Origin: UBA2329 sp964577215
GTDB taxonomy: Bacteria > Bacteroidota > Bacteroidia > Chitinophagales > Saprospiraceae
Reading direction: 5' to 3'
DNA length: 64,000 bases
NCBI GenBank assembly: GCA_964577215.1
Contig: CAZNYK010000004.1
Coordinates: forward strand, 1-64,000
Shown here in pieces: positions 51,282 to 60,609 of this stretch (position 1 is the stretch's first letter; each line of letters starts with the position of its first letter). The position numbers and the translations under genes were made by a program. The notes below the pieces were generated by a model that ran no database searches, was not told where the DNA came from, and saw only the letters and a list, made by a program, of their open reading frames with translations.

Positions 51282-53146
51282 ATCATCTGCACGCTGCGAT
51301 TTACAAAAGCGGCAAGGTCTTCTCCGCGCAGCATGTGATGCGAAAGCAGGGCGAGTTGGTAAAGGTGTCTGGCCAATTCCTCCTGCTTCCCTGCATCCGT
51401 TTCCGACAATAGTTTCTGCGCAACGAGCGGGTGGTTGGAATTCACCACCACATTATACATATCGGGGAATAGATCGCCGTTATTTCCCATGCCCTGCAGC
51501 ATTTGCATTTCTTTGAACCGGCGCATAAACTCCGGCTTGACCACATGCACGGGCTGGTCTTCAGGCGACATGGGCTTGAGCATCACCGTCACTCCAGGGC
51601 CCTTGGCCACGCCTTCAAAGACCTCCTTCACCTTTTCCTGGTCCTTTTCACTTAGTACCGACTCTTTCTTTTCGTCTTTCTGGATGAGGTTGTCTATCGT
51701 GTCGGAGTCGATACGCACAAAGGTCACATCGCCGAGCTTCGCCTCCAGGTGCTGTACGAAGTGGTTGTCGATGATATCGGGCAGGGCGAGCACATCGTAG
51801 CCGCGATCCTTGCAGGCTTGTACCAAGCCGGCCTGGTCGCCGGCGTGGTTGGTATAGAGGAAGACCAACTTATCGTACTTGTCCTTTTGCAGTTCCTTTA
51901 CCTTGTCGCGGTATTCTTCAATCGTAAAGAAGGAGTCGTCCACATTTTTCAACAGAGCAAATTCCCTGGCCCGCTCGTCGAATTTATCGTCGGAGATGAT
52001 GCCGTATTTGACAAAGATGCCCAGGTCGCTCCATTTATCTTCAAATGCCTTGCGATCCTTTTTAAAGAGGTCGCTGAGTTTTTCAGCTACTTTCTTGGTA
52101 ATGTACCCCGTGATCTTTTTAACGTTGCTGTCGGCTTGAAGGTAGCTGCGCGACACGTTGAGCGGTATATCAGGCGAATCGATGACTCCTTGCAGGAGGG
52201 TGAGGAATTCAGGTACGATCTGCTTGACGTCATCAGTGACGAAAACCTGGTTGGAATAGAGCTGGATTTTGTTTTTCTGTACCTCAAAACTGTTGCCCAA
52301 ACGGGGAAAGTACAATATGCCGGTGAGGTTGAAAGGATAGTCGATGTTGAGGTGTATCCAAAACATGGGAGGGGTGCTGAAAGGATACAATTCCTCGTAG
52401 AAGTTTTTATAGGCTTCGTCGCTGAGTTCGGCGGGCTGTTTTTTCCAGGCCGGCTCCGGGTTGTTGACGATATTGTCAACCTCGATGTCTTTGGCTTTTT
52501 CCTCTTCTCCTTCCCCTTCATAAATAGTCTCCTTGCGGGTGCCGAAGCGTATGGGGACAGGTAAAAACCGGCAGTATTTTTTCAGCAGGCCCTCGATGCG
52601 ATGCGTTTCCAGGTATTCTTCGCTGCCTTCGCCGATGTACAGCACCACCTCAGTGCCTCGTTCCTGCTTGTCGTTGGGGGTAAGGGTATATTCCGGATTT
52701 CCATCACAGGCCCAGGTAACGCCGGGCGCGTCGGGTTGCCAGGATTTGGTAACGGCTTCCACCCGGTCGGCCACCATAAAAGCGGAGTAAAAGCCAAGGC
52801 CGAACTGCCCGATGATGTTGTGGTCGAGTTTGTATTTTTCAATAAAATCGTGGGCGCTTGAAAAAGCCACCTGGTTGAGGTATTTTTCCACTTCTTCAGC
52901 CGTCATGCCGATACCTCTGTCGCGGACGGTAAGCGTTTTTTTATCCTTGTCGAGGATGATATCAATGGTAGTATCGCCTATTTCCCCCTGCAAGGCGCCT
53001 TTCCCTGCGAGGGCTTTGAGTTTTACGGTGGCATCCACGGCATTGGATACCAGTTCGCGAAGGAATATCTCCTGGTCGGAATACAGGTATTTCTTGATGA
53101 TGGGGAAGATGTTCTCGGTTTGTACGGAAATGCGGCCTGTTTGCAT
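51275..53146 (-). CDS. htpG: Molecular chaperone HtpG (Hsp90)
   Basis: This 623-residue Hsp90 homologue has the GHKL ATPase motifs ELVSNAVDA, VRDRGIGMT and IGQFGLGFYSAFMVAD, followed by the middle domain (FWIHLNIDYPFNLTGILYFP region) and C-terminal dimerisation domain. It helps fold client proteins under stress. The only visible upstream control site is a bipartite motif shared with groES (53176-53208). It is convergent with rpoD. Confidence 0.98.
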   Translation of the reverse strand: MQTGRISVQTENIFPIIKKYLYSDQEIFLRELVSNAVDATVKLKALAGKGALQGEIGDTTIDIILDKDKKTLTVRDRGIGMTAEEVEKYLNQVAFSSAHDFIEKYKLDHNIIGQFGLGFYSAFMVADRVEAVTKSWQPDAPGVTWACDGNPEYTLTPNDKQERGTEVVLYIGEGSEEYLETHRIEGLLKKYCRFLPVPIRFGTRKETIYEGEGEEEKAKDIEVDNIVNNPEPAWKKQPAELSDEAYKNFYEELYPFSTPPMFWIHLNIDYPFNLTGILYFPRLGNSFEVQKNKIQLYSNQVFVTDDVKQIVPEFLTLLQGVIDSPDIPLNVSRSYLQADSNVKKITGYITKKVAEKLSDLFKKDRKAFEDKWSDLGIFVKYGIISDDKFDERAREFALLKNVDDSFFTIEEYRDKVKELQKDKYDKLVFLYTNHAGDQAGLVQACKDRGYDVLALPDIIDNHFVQHLEAKLGDVTFVRIDSDTIDNLIQKDEKKESVLSEKDQEKVKEVFEGVAKGPGVTVMLKPMSPEDQPVHVVKPEFMRRFKEMQMLQGMGNNGDLFPDMYNVVVNSNHPLVAQKLLSETDAGKQEELARHLYQLALLSHHMLRGEDLAAFVNRSVQMMA

Positions 53147-53175
53147 AGTGGTATTGTTTTATTTCCCTTTCTGTA

Positions 53176-53208
53176 CTCAAACCTTATGCCACATGGAAAC
53201 GCCTGACA
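53176..53208 (-). promoter_or_regulatory. Candidate heat-shock promoter of htpG, shared with groES
   Basis: On the minus strand TGTCA (53208-53204), 13 bp, then GGCATAAGGT (53190-53181). This repeats the groES motif with one change and the same spacing. The -12 part reads TTGAG instead of the sigma-54 TTGCW, so the sigma-54 match is weaker here. The htpG ATG is about 30 bp downstream. Confidence 0.55.
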
Positions 53209-53226
53209 AAATGTCGGAAAAAAAAA

Positions 53227-53257
53227 TTTGCCATTATTGAAAAAGCATTTATATTTG
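53227..53257 (+). promoter_or_regulatory. Orphan consensus promoter facing a gene-poor region
   Basis: TTTG (53227-53230), 19 bp, and TATATTTG (53250-53257) match the Bacteroidota promoter consensus exactly. No known gene follows on this strand before the convergent peptidase gene at 53585. Confidence 0.65.
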
Positions 53258-53584
53258 TGCCTTGAACACTGAGAGCACTACATCTCCTCCCAATATCTTT
53301 GAGGAATCACATCCATACCGGCTTGGGAGCCTGGAATAACAGGAGTTCCCGATCCGCTCTCTACATACCAAACACAAGTTTTTCTCCTCATTGTTTTGTT
53401 GTGCCTGCACAGGAAAACAATGACCTTTGATTCCGGCATCCTGTTGGATCGGGAGAATGCTATACTGACATCAATTGATTTTGCCTTAAGATTACTTCGG
53501 GAGCTTCTCGCTTCCGCAGGGAGTGAGGGGGGCCGGTTTATCGGGGGGTAAAGCTGGTCTCCCACTCACTTTTCCACACTGCTG
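53258..53584. other. Intergenic stretch downstream of an orphan promoter
   Basis: About 330 bp without a recognised gene. On the plus strand a 43-codon frame begins at ATG 53419 (MTFDSGILLDRENAILTSID and on to GGRFIGG) and could encode a small protein. A minus-strand frame (53278-53565) has composition typical of a shadow. No terminator is evident, so the region may encode a small RNA or the peptide, or be relic DNA. Confidence 0.4.
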
Positions 53585-55165
53585 CTATGGTTTCACATCC
53601 ACCCGGATGCGTTCATCCCGGTTGGCTAATTCCCAGGCGGTGTGAAAGATCAAGCGACTGACCAATAACATTTTATCAAAGTTAATCTTATCAGCCGTAT
53701 CGGTGGTGCGGTGGTAGTCCTCGTGGGTGCCGCTGAAATAAAATATGGCCGGGATGCCGCGCTCAGCGAAGTTGTAGTGGTCGGAACGGTAGTAATAGCG
53801 ATTGGGATCGTTCCTGGCATTGTACGTGTAGTCAAGTACCAGGTTTGTGTAGGTAGCATTGGCAGTTTCGTTGATGCGGTGCAATTCCGTGCTGAGGCGG
53901 TCGGCGCCGATCACATATATATAATTGGGATTGTCCTTGTGTTTGTCATCCACCCTGCCCACCATATCCACATTTATATTGGCAATGGTATTCTCCAGGG
54001 AGAAAACCGGGTTTTCCGCGTAGTATTGGCTTCCCAGCAAACCTTTCTCTTCGCCGGATACGAGCAAAAACAATACGCTGCGCCGTGGTCCGGCGCCTGC
54101 CCGTTGAGCTTCTGAAAAAGTCCGCGCTATCTCCAGCACTGTGGACGTACCGGAGGCGTTGTCGTCGGCGCCGTGATAAATGGCGTCTCCTCTTTTGCCG
54201 AGGTGATCGAAATGAGCCGATACTACGAGTATCTCCTCTTTGAGTGCAGGGTCTGTACCTTCAATAAAACCCAGCACGTTGTGCCCTGTGAGGGAGCGAT
54301 TGCTTTTGTTTTGTGTCAATTCAATTTTCACCGGGATCACTGCTCCCGCCGGGCGGCCTTTTTTGGTAATCCTGTCGCGCTGTTTAATGACCTTTTGGAC
54401 TTTCTCGCCGAGCAGGGCTTTGGCGGTTTCGGAAGAGATATGGCAATTGGGGGCATAAGCGGTTTCAGGCGTGCCGGCTTTGGCCGGCTTCAGCCTGGTA
54501 TTGCTGAGTACTTTGCGCATTTCCGCCACATTCTCTTTGAACTTTGAGTCGATCACCAGCACTAAGGCCACCCCGTTGGATTTGGCCACTTCGAGCTTTC
54601 TCTCTATGCTCCATTTCTCTACACCGGAAAGGTAGGGATTCCCCGCCTCGTCCTTTGGTTCGCCATCGTAAATGAGAACAGCCTTTCCGCGCACATTGGC
54701 GTTTTGGTAGTCGCTGTATTTTTCGTCGTCAATCCCGTATCCCAGGAAGACGATCTCCCCGAAGGTCTGCACATCCGGGCTTCCCGTATTGAGCCCCGGA
54801 GCGGCGTAGTAATCCCATAGGTGGCGATATTTTTTGCCGTTGAGCGAAAGTTCTATCTGCTGCCAGCTTTCAGACTTGAACAAGATATGCTGGAAGTAGG
54901 AGTTTTCGTCTCCCACTTTGGGCAAGCCCATGGAGGCAAAGACTTCGGCGATATACTCAGCAGCTTTGCGCTGCCCTTCGGTACCGGTTTCACGGCCTTC
55001 CATTTCGTCGGAAGTCAGGATGAGCAGATGGCGCTGCATGGCTTCGGCACTTATGGATGCCGCGAGTTCTGCCTGTGAAGGAATGTTTTCCCGCATCTGG
55101 GCAGTGAGTTGGAACGAAAGGCTTCCGGCAAGGATGGCGCCGGCAATGAGAATGGTCCGAATCAT
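53585..55165 (-). CDS. M28-family zinc metallopeptidase with PA domain
   Basis: The 526-residue exported peptidase has a signal peptide ending near SLSFQLTAQ. A PA (protease-associated) domain lies about residues 110-240. The M28 zinc ligands are visible: His and Asp in VVSAHFDHLGK, Asp in HGADDNASGTS, catalytic Glu in LVSGEEKGLLGS, Asp in NINVDMVGRVDD and His in HEDYHRTTDTADK. It removes N-terminal residues from peptides outside the cytoplasm. It starts 17 bp after rpiB and may share its transcript. Confidence 0.92.
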   Translation of the reverse strand: MIRTILIAGAILAGSLSFQLTAQMRENIPSQAELAASISAEAMQRHLLILTSDEMEGRETGTEGQRKAAEYIAEVFASMGLPKVGDENSYFQHILFKSESWQQIELSLNGKKYRHLWDYYAAPGLNTGSPDVQTFGEIVFLGYGIDDEKYSDYQNANVRGKAVLIYDGEPKDEAGNPYLSGVEKWSIERKLEVAKSNGVALVLVIDSKFKENVAEMRKVLSNTRLKPAKAGTPETAYAPNCHISSETAKALLGEKVQKVIKQRDRITKKGRPAGAVIPVKIELTQNKSNRSLTGHNVLGFIEGTDPALKEEILVVSAHFDHLGKRGDAIYHGADDNASGTSTVLEIARTFSEAQRAGAGPRRSVLFLLVSGEEKGLLGSQYYAENPVFSLENTIANINVDMVGRVDDKHKDNPNYIYVIGADRLSTELHRINETANATYTNLVLDYTYNARNDPNRYYYRSDHYNFAERGIPAIFYFSGTHEDYHRTTDTADKINFDKMLLVSRLIFHTAWELANRDERIRVDVKP

Positions 55166-55182
55166 GAATAAAAATTTTCAAA

Positions 55183-55626
55183 TCAAATGGGAACAGGGAT
55201 TTTTTCCACCCGCCGGCTATGCCGTCCGCCTTCAAACTCCGCCATAATAAAGGCCCTGGAAATGGACAAGGCGGTTTCTTCTGATATGAAGCGCACAGGG
55301 AGGGCCAGCACATTGGCATTGTTGTGGCGGCGGGCAAGCGCGGCGAGTTCTTCCGTCCAGCACAAAGCTGCGCGGATGCCCTGGTGCTTGTTGGCAGTCA
55401 TGGCTACGCCGTTGCCGCTTCCGCACATGACGATACCGAGGTCGGCATCTCCCGACTCCACACTGTCGGCCACCGGGTGTACAAAATCGGGATAATCGGC
55501 AGATTCTTCCGAATGGGCGCCGAAATCCCGCACCTCGATACCCATCGATTCGAGCAATGCGACGATGCTTCGTTTATACGGGAATCCCGCGTGGTCACAG
55601 CCGATGGCAATGCGTTGTATGCTCAT
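55183..55626 (-). CDS. rpiB: Ribose-5-phosphate isomerase B
   Basis: The 147-residue enzyme interconverts ribose 5-phosphate and ribulose 5-phosphate in the pentose phosphate pathway. The N-terminal IAIGCDHAGFPYKRSIV, the active-site Cys in LGIVMCGSGNGVAMTANKH and the following IRAALCWTEELAALARRHNN are family hallmarks. It is flanked at 11 bp by the DUF2723 gene upstream and at 17 bp by the M28 peptidase gene, forming a three-gene unit. Confidence 0.95.
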   Translation of the reverse strand: MSIQRIAIGCDHAGFPYKRSIVALLESMGIEVRDFGAHSEESADYPDFVHPVADSVESGDADLGIVMCGSGNGVAMTANKHQGIRAALCWTEELAALARRHNNANVLALPVRFISEETALSISRAFIMAEFEGGRHSRRVEKIPVPI

Positions 55627-55637
55627 ATGCAGCGGAT

Positions 55638-58600
55638 TTATTGACCTGGCGGCGCCTCCACTGGCGGCGCTATCCCGGGCGGCAGCATCTGCTCTTCCTC
55701 CGCCTGCCTGTCGGCGGTGAAAGGGGCGAACATTTCCTCCAGGCGTTTTACAAACTCGTCGTCATTCTCCTTGCGAGCTGCGCCGATCAAGTCGTTCTTG
55801 GTGCGGTAGGCTAAGCTGTAGGTGTCTTCGAAGCTCGAACTCAACACCATAGGGTCGATGCTTTCATAGAAGGCTAGGTGCTGGGCCATTTCCTTGGCGA
55901 GGATTTCCATGTGAGGCTTGGCGCGTTCATATGCGCCGGCAGCCAACTGCACCGAGATCATGTACCAGGTGCGGAAATCATAAGGGAAATTTTTGTGTGG
56001 GAAAGACTCGTAGTATTTGTCCATGAGTTCCAGCGCTTTTTCTTTCTCCCCGTTTTCCAGGAAGTTGATAGCAGCCCTGCGCATGGCCAGTTGCATGGTT
56101 TGCAAGCTGGGCTGGTAGCTCTGGTTCACGTAAGCGTCGATTTTGTCGAAATTGCCCCACCGGAATTTTTCCATTACATTTTTGTACACCTTCCCGGAGT
56201 CCACCCGGCCGCTGCCCACTACGGAATAGTTGCGGTCGCTGCGGCTGCGCACCGGCACAATGCGCAGCGCCAGGCCTTCCAACTGCATGTAGTCGTTCAA
56301 GCCCCAAAACTTGGAGGGCTGGCAGGTGACGGCAAAGTAAATGGGCCGGTCATAGATGTTGGATACGATGAGGTCTAAGATGGCCAGGTCGTCTTTGGTG
56401 ACGTATTCTCCCGGCGAGCGCAAGGGGATCACATCTACTACGCCGGCAGTGTCCTTTTCACTGATCATCCCGGCTGCCCGCGCCCGGTCGAGGTCAATGG
56501 GCAGGTAGATTTCCTTTGCCGGGTAATAGGCATCGAATCCGCGGCCTGATTGGGTCGGCAGCGGATTATCCATGGCGATGAATTTGAGCCAGTTCTCCGC
56601 GCTCATCGGCTCTTCGTTGCGCGTAGGATTGTAGTAGGGTACCTGGTTGCGCCTACTGCCGCGCATCTTGTCGGCAGGAATGGTGAATTTCAACGCTTCC
56701 GAATCGTTCACTTTTCTGCGCAGGAGGTCAATGTACCAATCCACGGCAATAAGGCTGAGGTTGACCACCCGCACGTCGGTGCGTATGCCTTCTACTTCCT
56801 GGGCGTACCAGAGGGGGTAGGTATCATTGTCGCCGAAGGTAAAAATGACAGCGTTAGGCTCGCAGGATTCCAGGAAGTTGGATGCGTAGTCGCGGGCGGC
56901 GGTATGGCCTTTGCGGGTATGGTCGTCAAAGTTTTGCGTGCCCATCAGCCATGGCGCTGCCAGGACGACTAAGCTGAAGGCGCCACCGACAACACCGGGA
57001 AGCCGGAGCTTTTGGCTGAGCAATTCGTAAATGGCCGGGGCGGCCAGCCCTATCCAAATACAGAAGGTAAAAAAGGAGCCTACGAGCACGTAGTCCCGCT
57101 CGCGGGGTTCGTTGGGCGGTTGGTTGGAGTAAATGATGATACCTATACCTGTGATGATGAACATGGCCAAAAGGGCCAGCCCCTCTTGCGGTCGCTTCAG
57201 CAGGTGATAAAACAAGCCGATAATGCCGAAGATGAACGGGAGCATGAAGTAGCGGTTGCGCGCCTTGTCTTCCCGCATGGTTTCGGGCAGCAGGGTCTGG
57301 TCGTAGAGGCGTTTGTTGTCAATGAAATTGAGGCCGGAAAGCCAATGCCCGCTGGATTTATCCCAGGAGTAGTATCCTTGAATGCCGTTTTGCTTTCCGG
57401 CAAAATTCCACATGAAATAACGCCAGTACATCCAGCCCAACTGGTAGTTCCACAAAAAGCTGATGTTATCGCCCTGGTTGGGCCGGCCGGCCGGCAGGGG
57501 CTTCTCGGGGTCGAGGCCCAGCCAGGCCATATAATATTGCTCCCTTCCGCTCAGGTGATCGCCTATGCGGGGGAAAAGCATTTCATCCGAAGGCTTGTAC
57601 CCATACGTCACTTTTTCCTCTATGAGTTCATAGCGCTCGCCTACCGGGCCATAACGCGGCTCGTATTTCGATTTGGAAAACTCGATCTTGGAAGCAAAAT
57701 GCGGTCCTTTGAGCAGTGCACGCTCTCCGTACTGTTCGCGGTTGAGGTAGGGAATCAGGCGGGTGGCGTCAGTCGGAGCATTCATGTTGACCGGCGTCTG
57801 GGCATTGGCCCGGATGACCACTACCCCGATGGTGGAAAACGCCGCTATTACCAACGTGGCGCCCATAAGCACCATTTGTACATCGCGCCGGTACTGCACC
57901 AAGCGCTTTTGAGTCGCTGCCGTACCCAAGGTGAGCAGGAAACCCAGCCATACAAATCGAACGCCGTCATATTCGGGGTAAGACATCGCGCAAATGGCCG
58001 CACACAGGAACATCAAACCTGCAAACACGAACATTGGCGCCCGCGAAGTGATCTTCTCCTGCAAAATGAGGGTGAGCAAAACGATATACCCGGCTACGAT
58101 CAATAAGGTGGGGATCAGGCCTGTGTGGAACGGCAGGCCCATTCCGTTGACCATCATAATATCAAAGGCGCCCCAAAGGCTGGGAATACCCACAATGACA
58201 AAGGACTGCACCCCCACAATGAAAACCACGCCCAGCAGAGCCGCCGCAGCCATACCCATGAAGTTGTGCGTTTTGTATTTTTTGAAATAGTACAGCATGG
58301 CCAGCGCAGGAAAGGTCAGCAAGCTGAGCAAGTGAACGCCCATGGACAATCCGGCGGAATACACTGCAAACAATATCCAGCGGTCGGCCTGCGGCGTATC
58401 CGGCAGGTGATACCACTTCACCATAGCCCAGAGGGTGAGCGCAGTAAAGAAAGTGGACATGGCATATACCTCGCCTTCCACCGCTGAAAACCAAATGGAG
58501 GTGCTGAAAGCAGCTGCCAATCCTGCAACGAGGCCTGCCGCTGCCAGGGCGATATTTTGGCCAGTGTTCGTTTCGGCCTCGCGGGCGCCGGTGAGGGCGA

Positions 58601-58919
58601 ATTTTCCGAAGATCATGGCCGACCAGGCTACAAACATGGCGGCGAAGGCGCTGCACAGTGCAGATAATAGGTTCACCGCAATGGCAATATCGGCAGGATC
58701 GTCGGAAATGATATCGGCTACCCAGGTAAAAAGCCGGCCGATAAGCATGAATACCGGCGCGCCGGGCGGGTGTACTACCTGGAGTTTATAGGCGCCGAGG
58801 ATAAACTCCCCGCAGTCCCACAAACTACCAGTGGATTCAACGGAATTGAAATATACAACACCCGAGATGAGAAATACGAGTAAGCCTGTGAGATTGGTTA
58901 CGAGCTTAAAGGAATTCAT
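55638..58919 (-). CDS. DUF2723 polytopic membrane protein (GT-C-like)
   Basis: Start ATG 58919 gives 1093 residues; the earlier possible start at 58961 lies in the -7 box. The first half has at least a dozen membrane helices with the family opening LISGVVYFNSVESTGSLWDC and GAYKLQVVHPPGAPVFMLIG; a Bacteroidota family related to protein O-mannosyltransferase-like GT-C proteins. The second half is soluble, with motifs FTFGDNDTYPLWYAQEVEGI and a TPR-like end. It may glycosylate exported proteins; the activity is inferred. It heads an operon with rpiB and a peptidase. Confidence 0.85.
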   Translation of the reverse strand: MNSFKLVTNLTGLLVFLISGVVYFNSVESTGSLWDCGEFILGAYKLQVVHPPGAPVFMLIGRLFTWVADIISDDPADIAIAVNLLSALCSAFAAMFVAWSAMIFGKFALTGAREAETNTGQNIALAAAGLVAGLAAAFSTSIWFSAVEGEVYAMSTFFTALTLWAMVKWYHLPDTPQADRWILFAVYSAGLSMGVHLLSLLTFPALAMLYYFKKYKTHNFMGMAAAALLGVVFIVGVQSFVIVGIPSLWGAFDIMMVNGMGLPFHTGLIPTLLIVAGYIVLLTLILQEKITSRAPMFVFAGLMFLCAAICAMSYPEYDGVRFVWLGFLLTLGTAATQKRLVQYRRDVQMVLMGATLVIAAFSTIGVVVIRANAQTPVNMNAPTDATRLIPYLNREQYGERALLKGPHFASKIEFSKSKYEPRYGPVGERYELIEEKVTYGYKPSDEMLFPRIGDHLSGREQYYMAWLGLDPEKPLPAGRPNQGDNISFLWNYQLGWMYWRYFMWNFAGKQNGIQGYYSWDKSSGHWLSGLNFIDNKRLYDQTLLPETMREDKARNRYFMLPFIFGIIGLFYHLLKRPQEGLALLAMFIITGIGIIIYSNQPPNEPRERDYVLVGSFFTFCIWIGLAAPAIYELLSQKLRLPGVVGGAFSLVVLAAPWLMGTQNFDDHTRKGHTAARDYASNFLESCEPNAVIFTFGDNDTYPLWYAQEVEGIRTDVRVVNLSLIAVDWYIDLLRRKVNDSEALKFTIPADKMRGSRRNQVPYYNPTRNEEPMSAENWLKFIAMDNPLPTQSGRGFDAYYPAKEIYLPIDLDRARAAGMISEKDTAGVVDVIPLRSPGEYVTKDDLAILDLIVSNIYDRPIYFAVTCQPSKFWGLNDYMQLEGLALRIVPVRSRSDRNYSVVGSGRVDSGKVYKNVMEKFRWGNFDKIDAYVNQSYQPSLQTMQLAMRRAAINFLENGEKEKALELMDKYYESFPHKNFPYDFRTWYMISVQLAAGAYERAKPHMEILAKEMAQHLAFYESIDPMVLSSSFEDTYSLAYRTKNDLIGAARKENDDEFVKRLEEMFAPFTADRQAEEEQMLPPGIAPPVEAPPGQ

Positions 58920-58958
58920 GAACAGCCAGGTTTTGAAATCGTCCGGTAAAATGAACCG

Positions 58959-58966
58959 CAAAGGTA
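58959..58966 (-). promoter_or_regulatory. -7 box of the DUF2723-rpiB-peptidase unit
   Basis: On the minus strand TACCTTTG (58966-58959) matches the consensus, 39 bp before ATG 58919. No clear -33 TTG is seen. Confidence 0.55.
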
Positions 58967-58994
58967 AGAAAATATTGCAGGGTTGTTTATACGA

Positions 58995-59504
58995 TCAAGC
59001 CTTGCCTTGCTTCTCGTATTCGGCGATAAACTCCGCTACGATCTGATCTACGATGGCGCGCAGCATGGTTTTTTCCACCCGCGCAATGGATTTGAGCTTG
59101 GCAATTTTCTCTTCATCCAAGAAGAGCACCAATCGGCGGGTATGGGGGCCGGGTTTTTCGAGGTGGAGGTTGTCCGGTTCGATGGTACTGCGGATGAGCG
59201 AATCCAGGCCACCGGCGGGGCGTTTCCTGCTTTTTTCCACGGCGGGCTGCGCAGATGCAGCGCCTTGCCGGGTTTGTTCGGCGAAGGACTCTTCAAAAGC
59301 CTCCTGGAGAAAGGACTCCAGGTCAGATGCAAAACTTTTGCTTCCCCCATGCTTGGGGTTCTCCCCGCGTTGGCGGGTTTTGCTGCGCCGGGGAGCGGCC
59401 GTCGGTTCAGGGAGGTCAAATAACAGCCCCGACTCGCCCGGCGGAGTTTCCGTGGCGGTTTCGAACAGGCTGTCCCAGCCGTCGGTAAATTTTTTCCTGC
59501 TCAT
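58995..59504 (-). CDS. Small partner protein of ParA (disordered N-terminus, helical C-terminus)
   Basis: The 169-residue protein overlaps the ParA gene by 4 bp. Residues 1-110 are Pro/Glu/Ser-rich and low in hydrophobic residues, starting SRKKFTDGWDSLFE; the last 55 residues (RRLVLFLDEEKIAKLKSIAR, VEKTMLRAIVDQIVAEFIAE) resemble a ribbon-helix-helix-like dimer. This fits a ParB- or McdB-type partner that stimulates the ATPase. No parS-like DNA site was found, so DNA partition is not shown. Confidence 0.65.
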   Translation of the reverse strand: MSRKKFTDGWDSLFETATETPPGESGLLFDLPEPTAAPRRSKTRQRGENPKHGGSKSFASDLESFLQEAFEESFAEQTRQGAASAQPAVEKSRKRPAGGLDSLIRSTIEPDNLHLEKPGPHTRRLVLFLDEEKIAKLKSIARVEKTMLRAIVDQIVAEFIAEYEKQGKA

Positions 59505-60292
59505 GCGCGTTCCTCGGTATGCATGGTTTTGCCGGCAGGCGTGTGATTCAGACGCTCTAAGATTTCCCGGCAGAGGTTGAGATAATCTTCGGCGCCGGGG
59601 CTGTTCGGATTGTAGCTGAAAATGTCTTGCCGCAAAGATGGGGCTTCGGCCAATGCTACGTTGTCGCGTATCATAGTGGCAAAAACTTTATCGCCGAAGT
59701 ATTTCTTTATCATGTCCACCACATCGCGGTTGAGAATTTTCCGGCTGTCGTACATGGTAGCGATCACGCCGCCGATCTCCAAGCCCTTGTTCAGGCGGAA
59801 GCGCACCTTGTCTATTACCTGTTTGATCTTGGCCAAGCCCTGCAAAGCGAGGAATTCCGTTTGCATTGGGATATACACGAAGTCGCTGGCGGTCAGCGCG
59901 TTGAGCGTGAGCAGCCCCAGGGAGGGAGGGCAGTCCATCACGATGAAGTCGTAGTCGTCGCGCAGCGGCTCCAGCAGTTCGGCCAAGATGTACTCGCGAC
60001 CGGCCTCGTTGAGCAGTTCGGTTTCCACGCCGGAGAGTTCGAGGCGGGAGGTGACCACGTCCAAATGCTCCTTGAGGGAGAAGGGCATGATCTCCGCTTC
60101 GCCGCGGAAGGCTTCGTAAACGGTGACCGGCTGCCGGGGCACGCCGAGGGAAATGGTGAGGCTTGCTTGCGGGTCGAGATCGACGAGAAGGGTTTTTTTG
60201 CCCAATTGGGCCAAACCTGCCCCAATGTTGACGGCGCATGTGGTTTTGCCCACGCCGCCTTTATGATTGAGTAGAGAGAAGATTTTTGCCAT
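59501..60292 (-). CDS. ParA/MinD-type ATPase
   Basis: This 263-residue protein has the deviant Walker A motif NHKGGVGKTTCAVNIGAGLA, the Walker A' Asp in LLVDLDPQASLT, and DFIVMDCPPSLGLLTLNALT. ParA proteins move cargo (plasmids, chromosomes, protein complexes) by forming gradients on the nucleoid. With a small non-ParB partner directly downstream it looks like an orphan cargo-positioning pair. It could also come from an integrated plasmid, but no replication gene is nearby. Confidence 0.92.
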   Translation of the reverse strand: MAKIFSLLNHKGGVGKTTCAVNIGAGLAQLGKKTLLVDLDPQASLTISLGVPRQPVTVYEAFRGEAEIMPFSLKEHLDVVTSRLELSGVETELLNEAGREYILAELLEPLRDDYDFIVMDCPPSLGLLTLNALTASDFVYIPMQTEFLALQGLAKIKQVIDKVRFRLNKGLEIGGVIATMYDSRKILNRDVVDMIKKYFGDKVFATMIRDNVALAEAPSLRQDIFSYNPNSPGAEDYLNLCREILERLNHTPAGKTMHTEERA

Positions 60293-60385
60293 ACAATGTT
60301 TCGTTCTCGCTTGTGCAAATGATCGGTAAAGTAAACGCTTTTGTTGGAAATATGGGTGAAAATGTGGAAAAAAATACGCGCCCTG

Positions 60386-60598
60386 CTACATCCGCACCAA
60401 CTTCCCGCTGCCTATCCGAAGCCCATCGCACATGCGCAGCGCGTAAAAATACACCCCTGCCGGCAAACTGCCCACATCCAACCCCTGCCGGATGCGGCCG
60501 TTCACTACCGGTGCGGCAAAGCGCAACACCATGTGCCCCGGGGCATCGAGCAGTGTGCCGGCGACTTCAGCCGCCGGGCGTGTTACGGCGACTTCAGT
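60386..60598 (-). pseudogene. T9SS sorting-domain fragment
   Basis: Just beyond the aldehyde dehydrogenase stop codon a minus-strand frame reads HMVLRFAAPVVNGRIRQGLD, then VGSLPAGVYFYALRMCDG and IGSGKLVRM before a TAG at 60388. This is the end of a type A T9SS sorting domain. No start codon or passenger domain precedes it, so it is a leftover of a surface protein gene. The open frame also includes two copies of GACTGAAGTCGCC-like sequence (60547-60598), which form small hairpins. Confidence 0.6.
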
Positions 60599-60609
60599 CG
60601 CCAGTACGC

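Noticed and set aside
53278..53565. 95-codon minus-strand frame in the htpG-peptidase interval
   Set aside because: No family, no promoter on that strand and low-complexity Arg/Ser/Pro content; kept only as intergenic DNA.
57012..58106. 364-codon plus-strand frame opposite the DUF2723 gene
   Set aside because: The minus strand contains the membrane helices and family motifs; this is a shadow.
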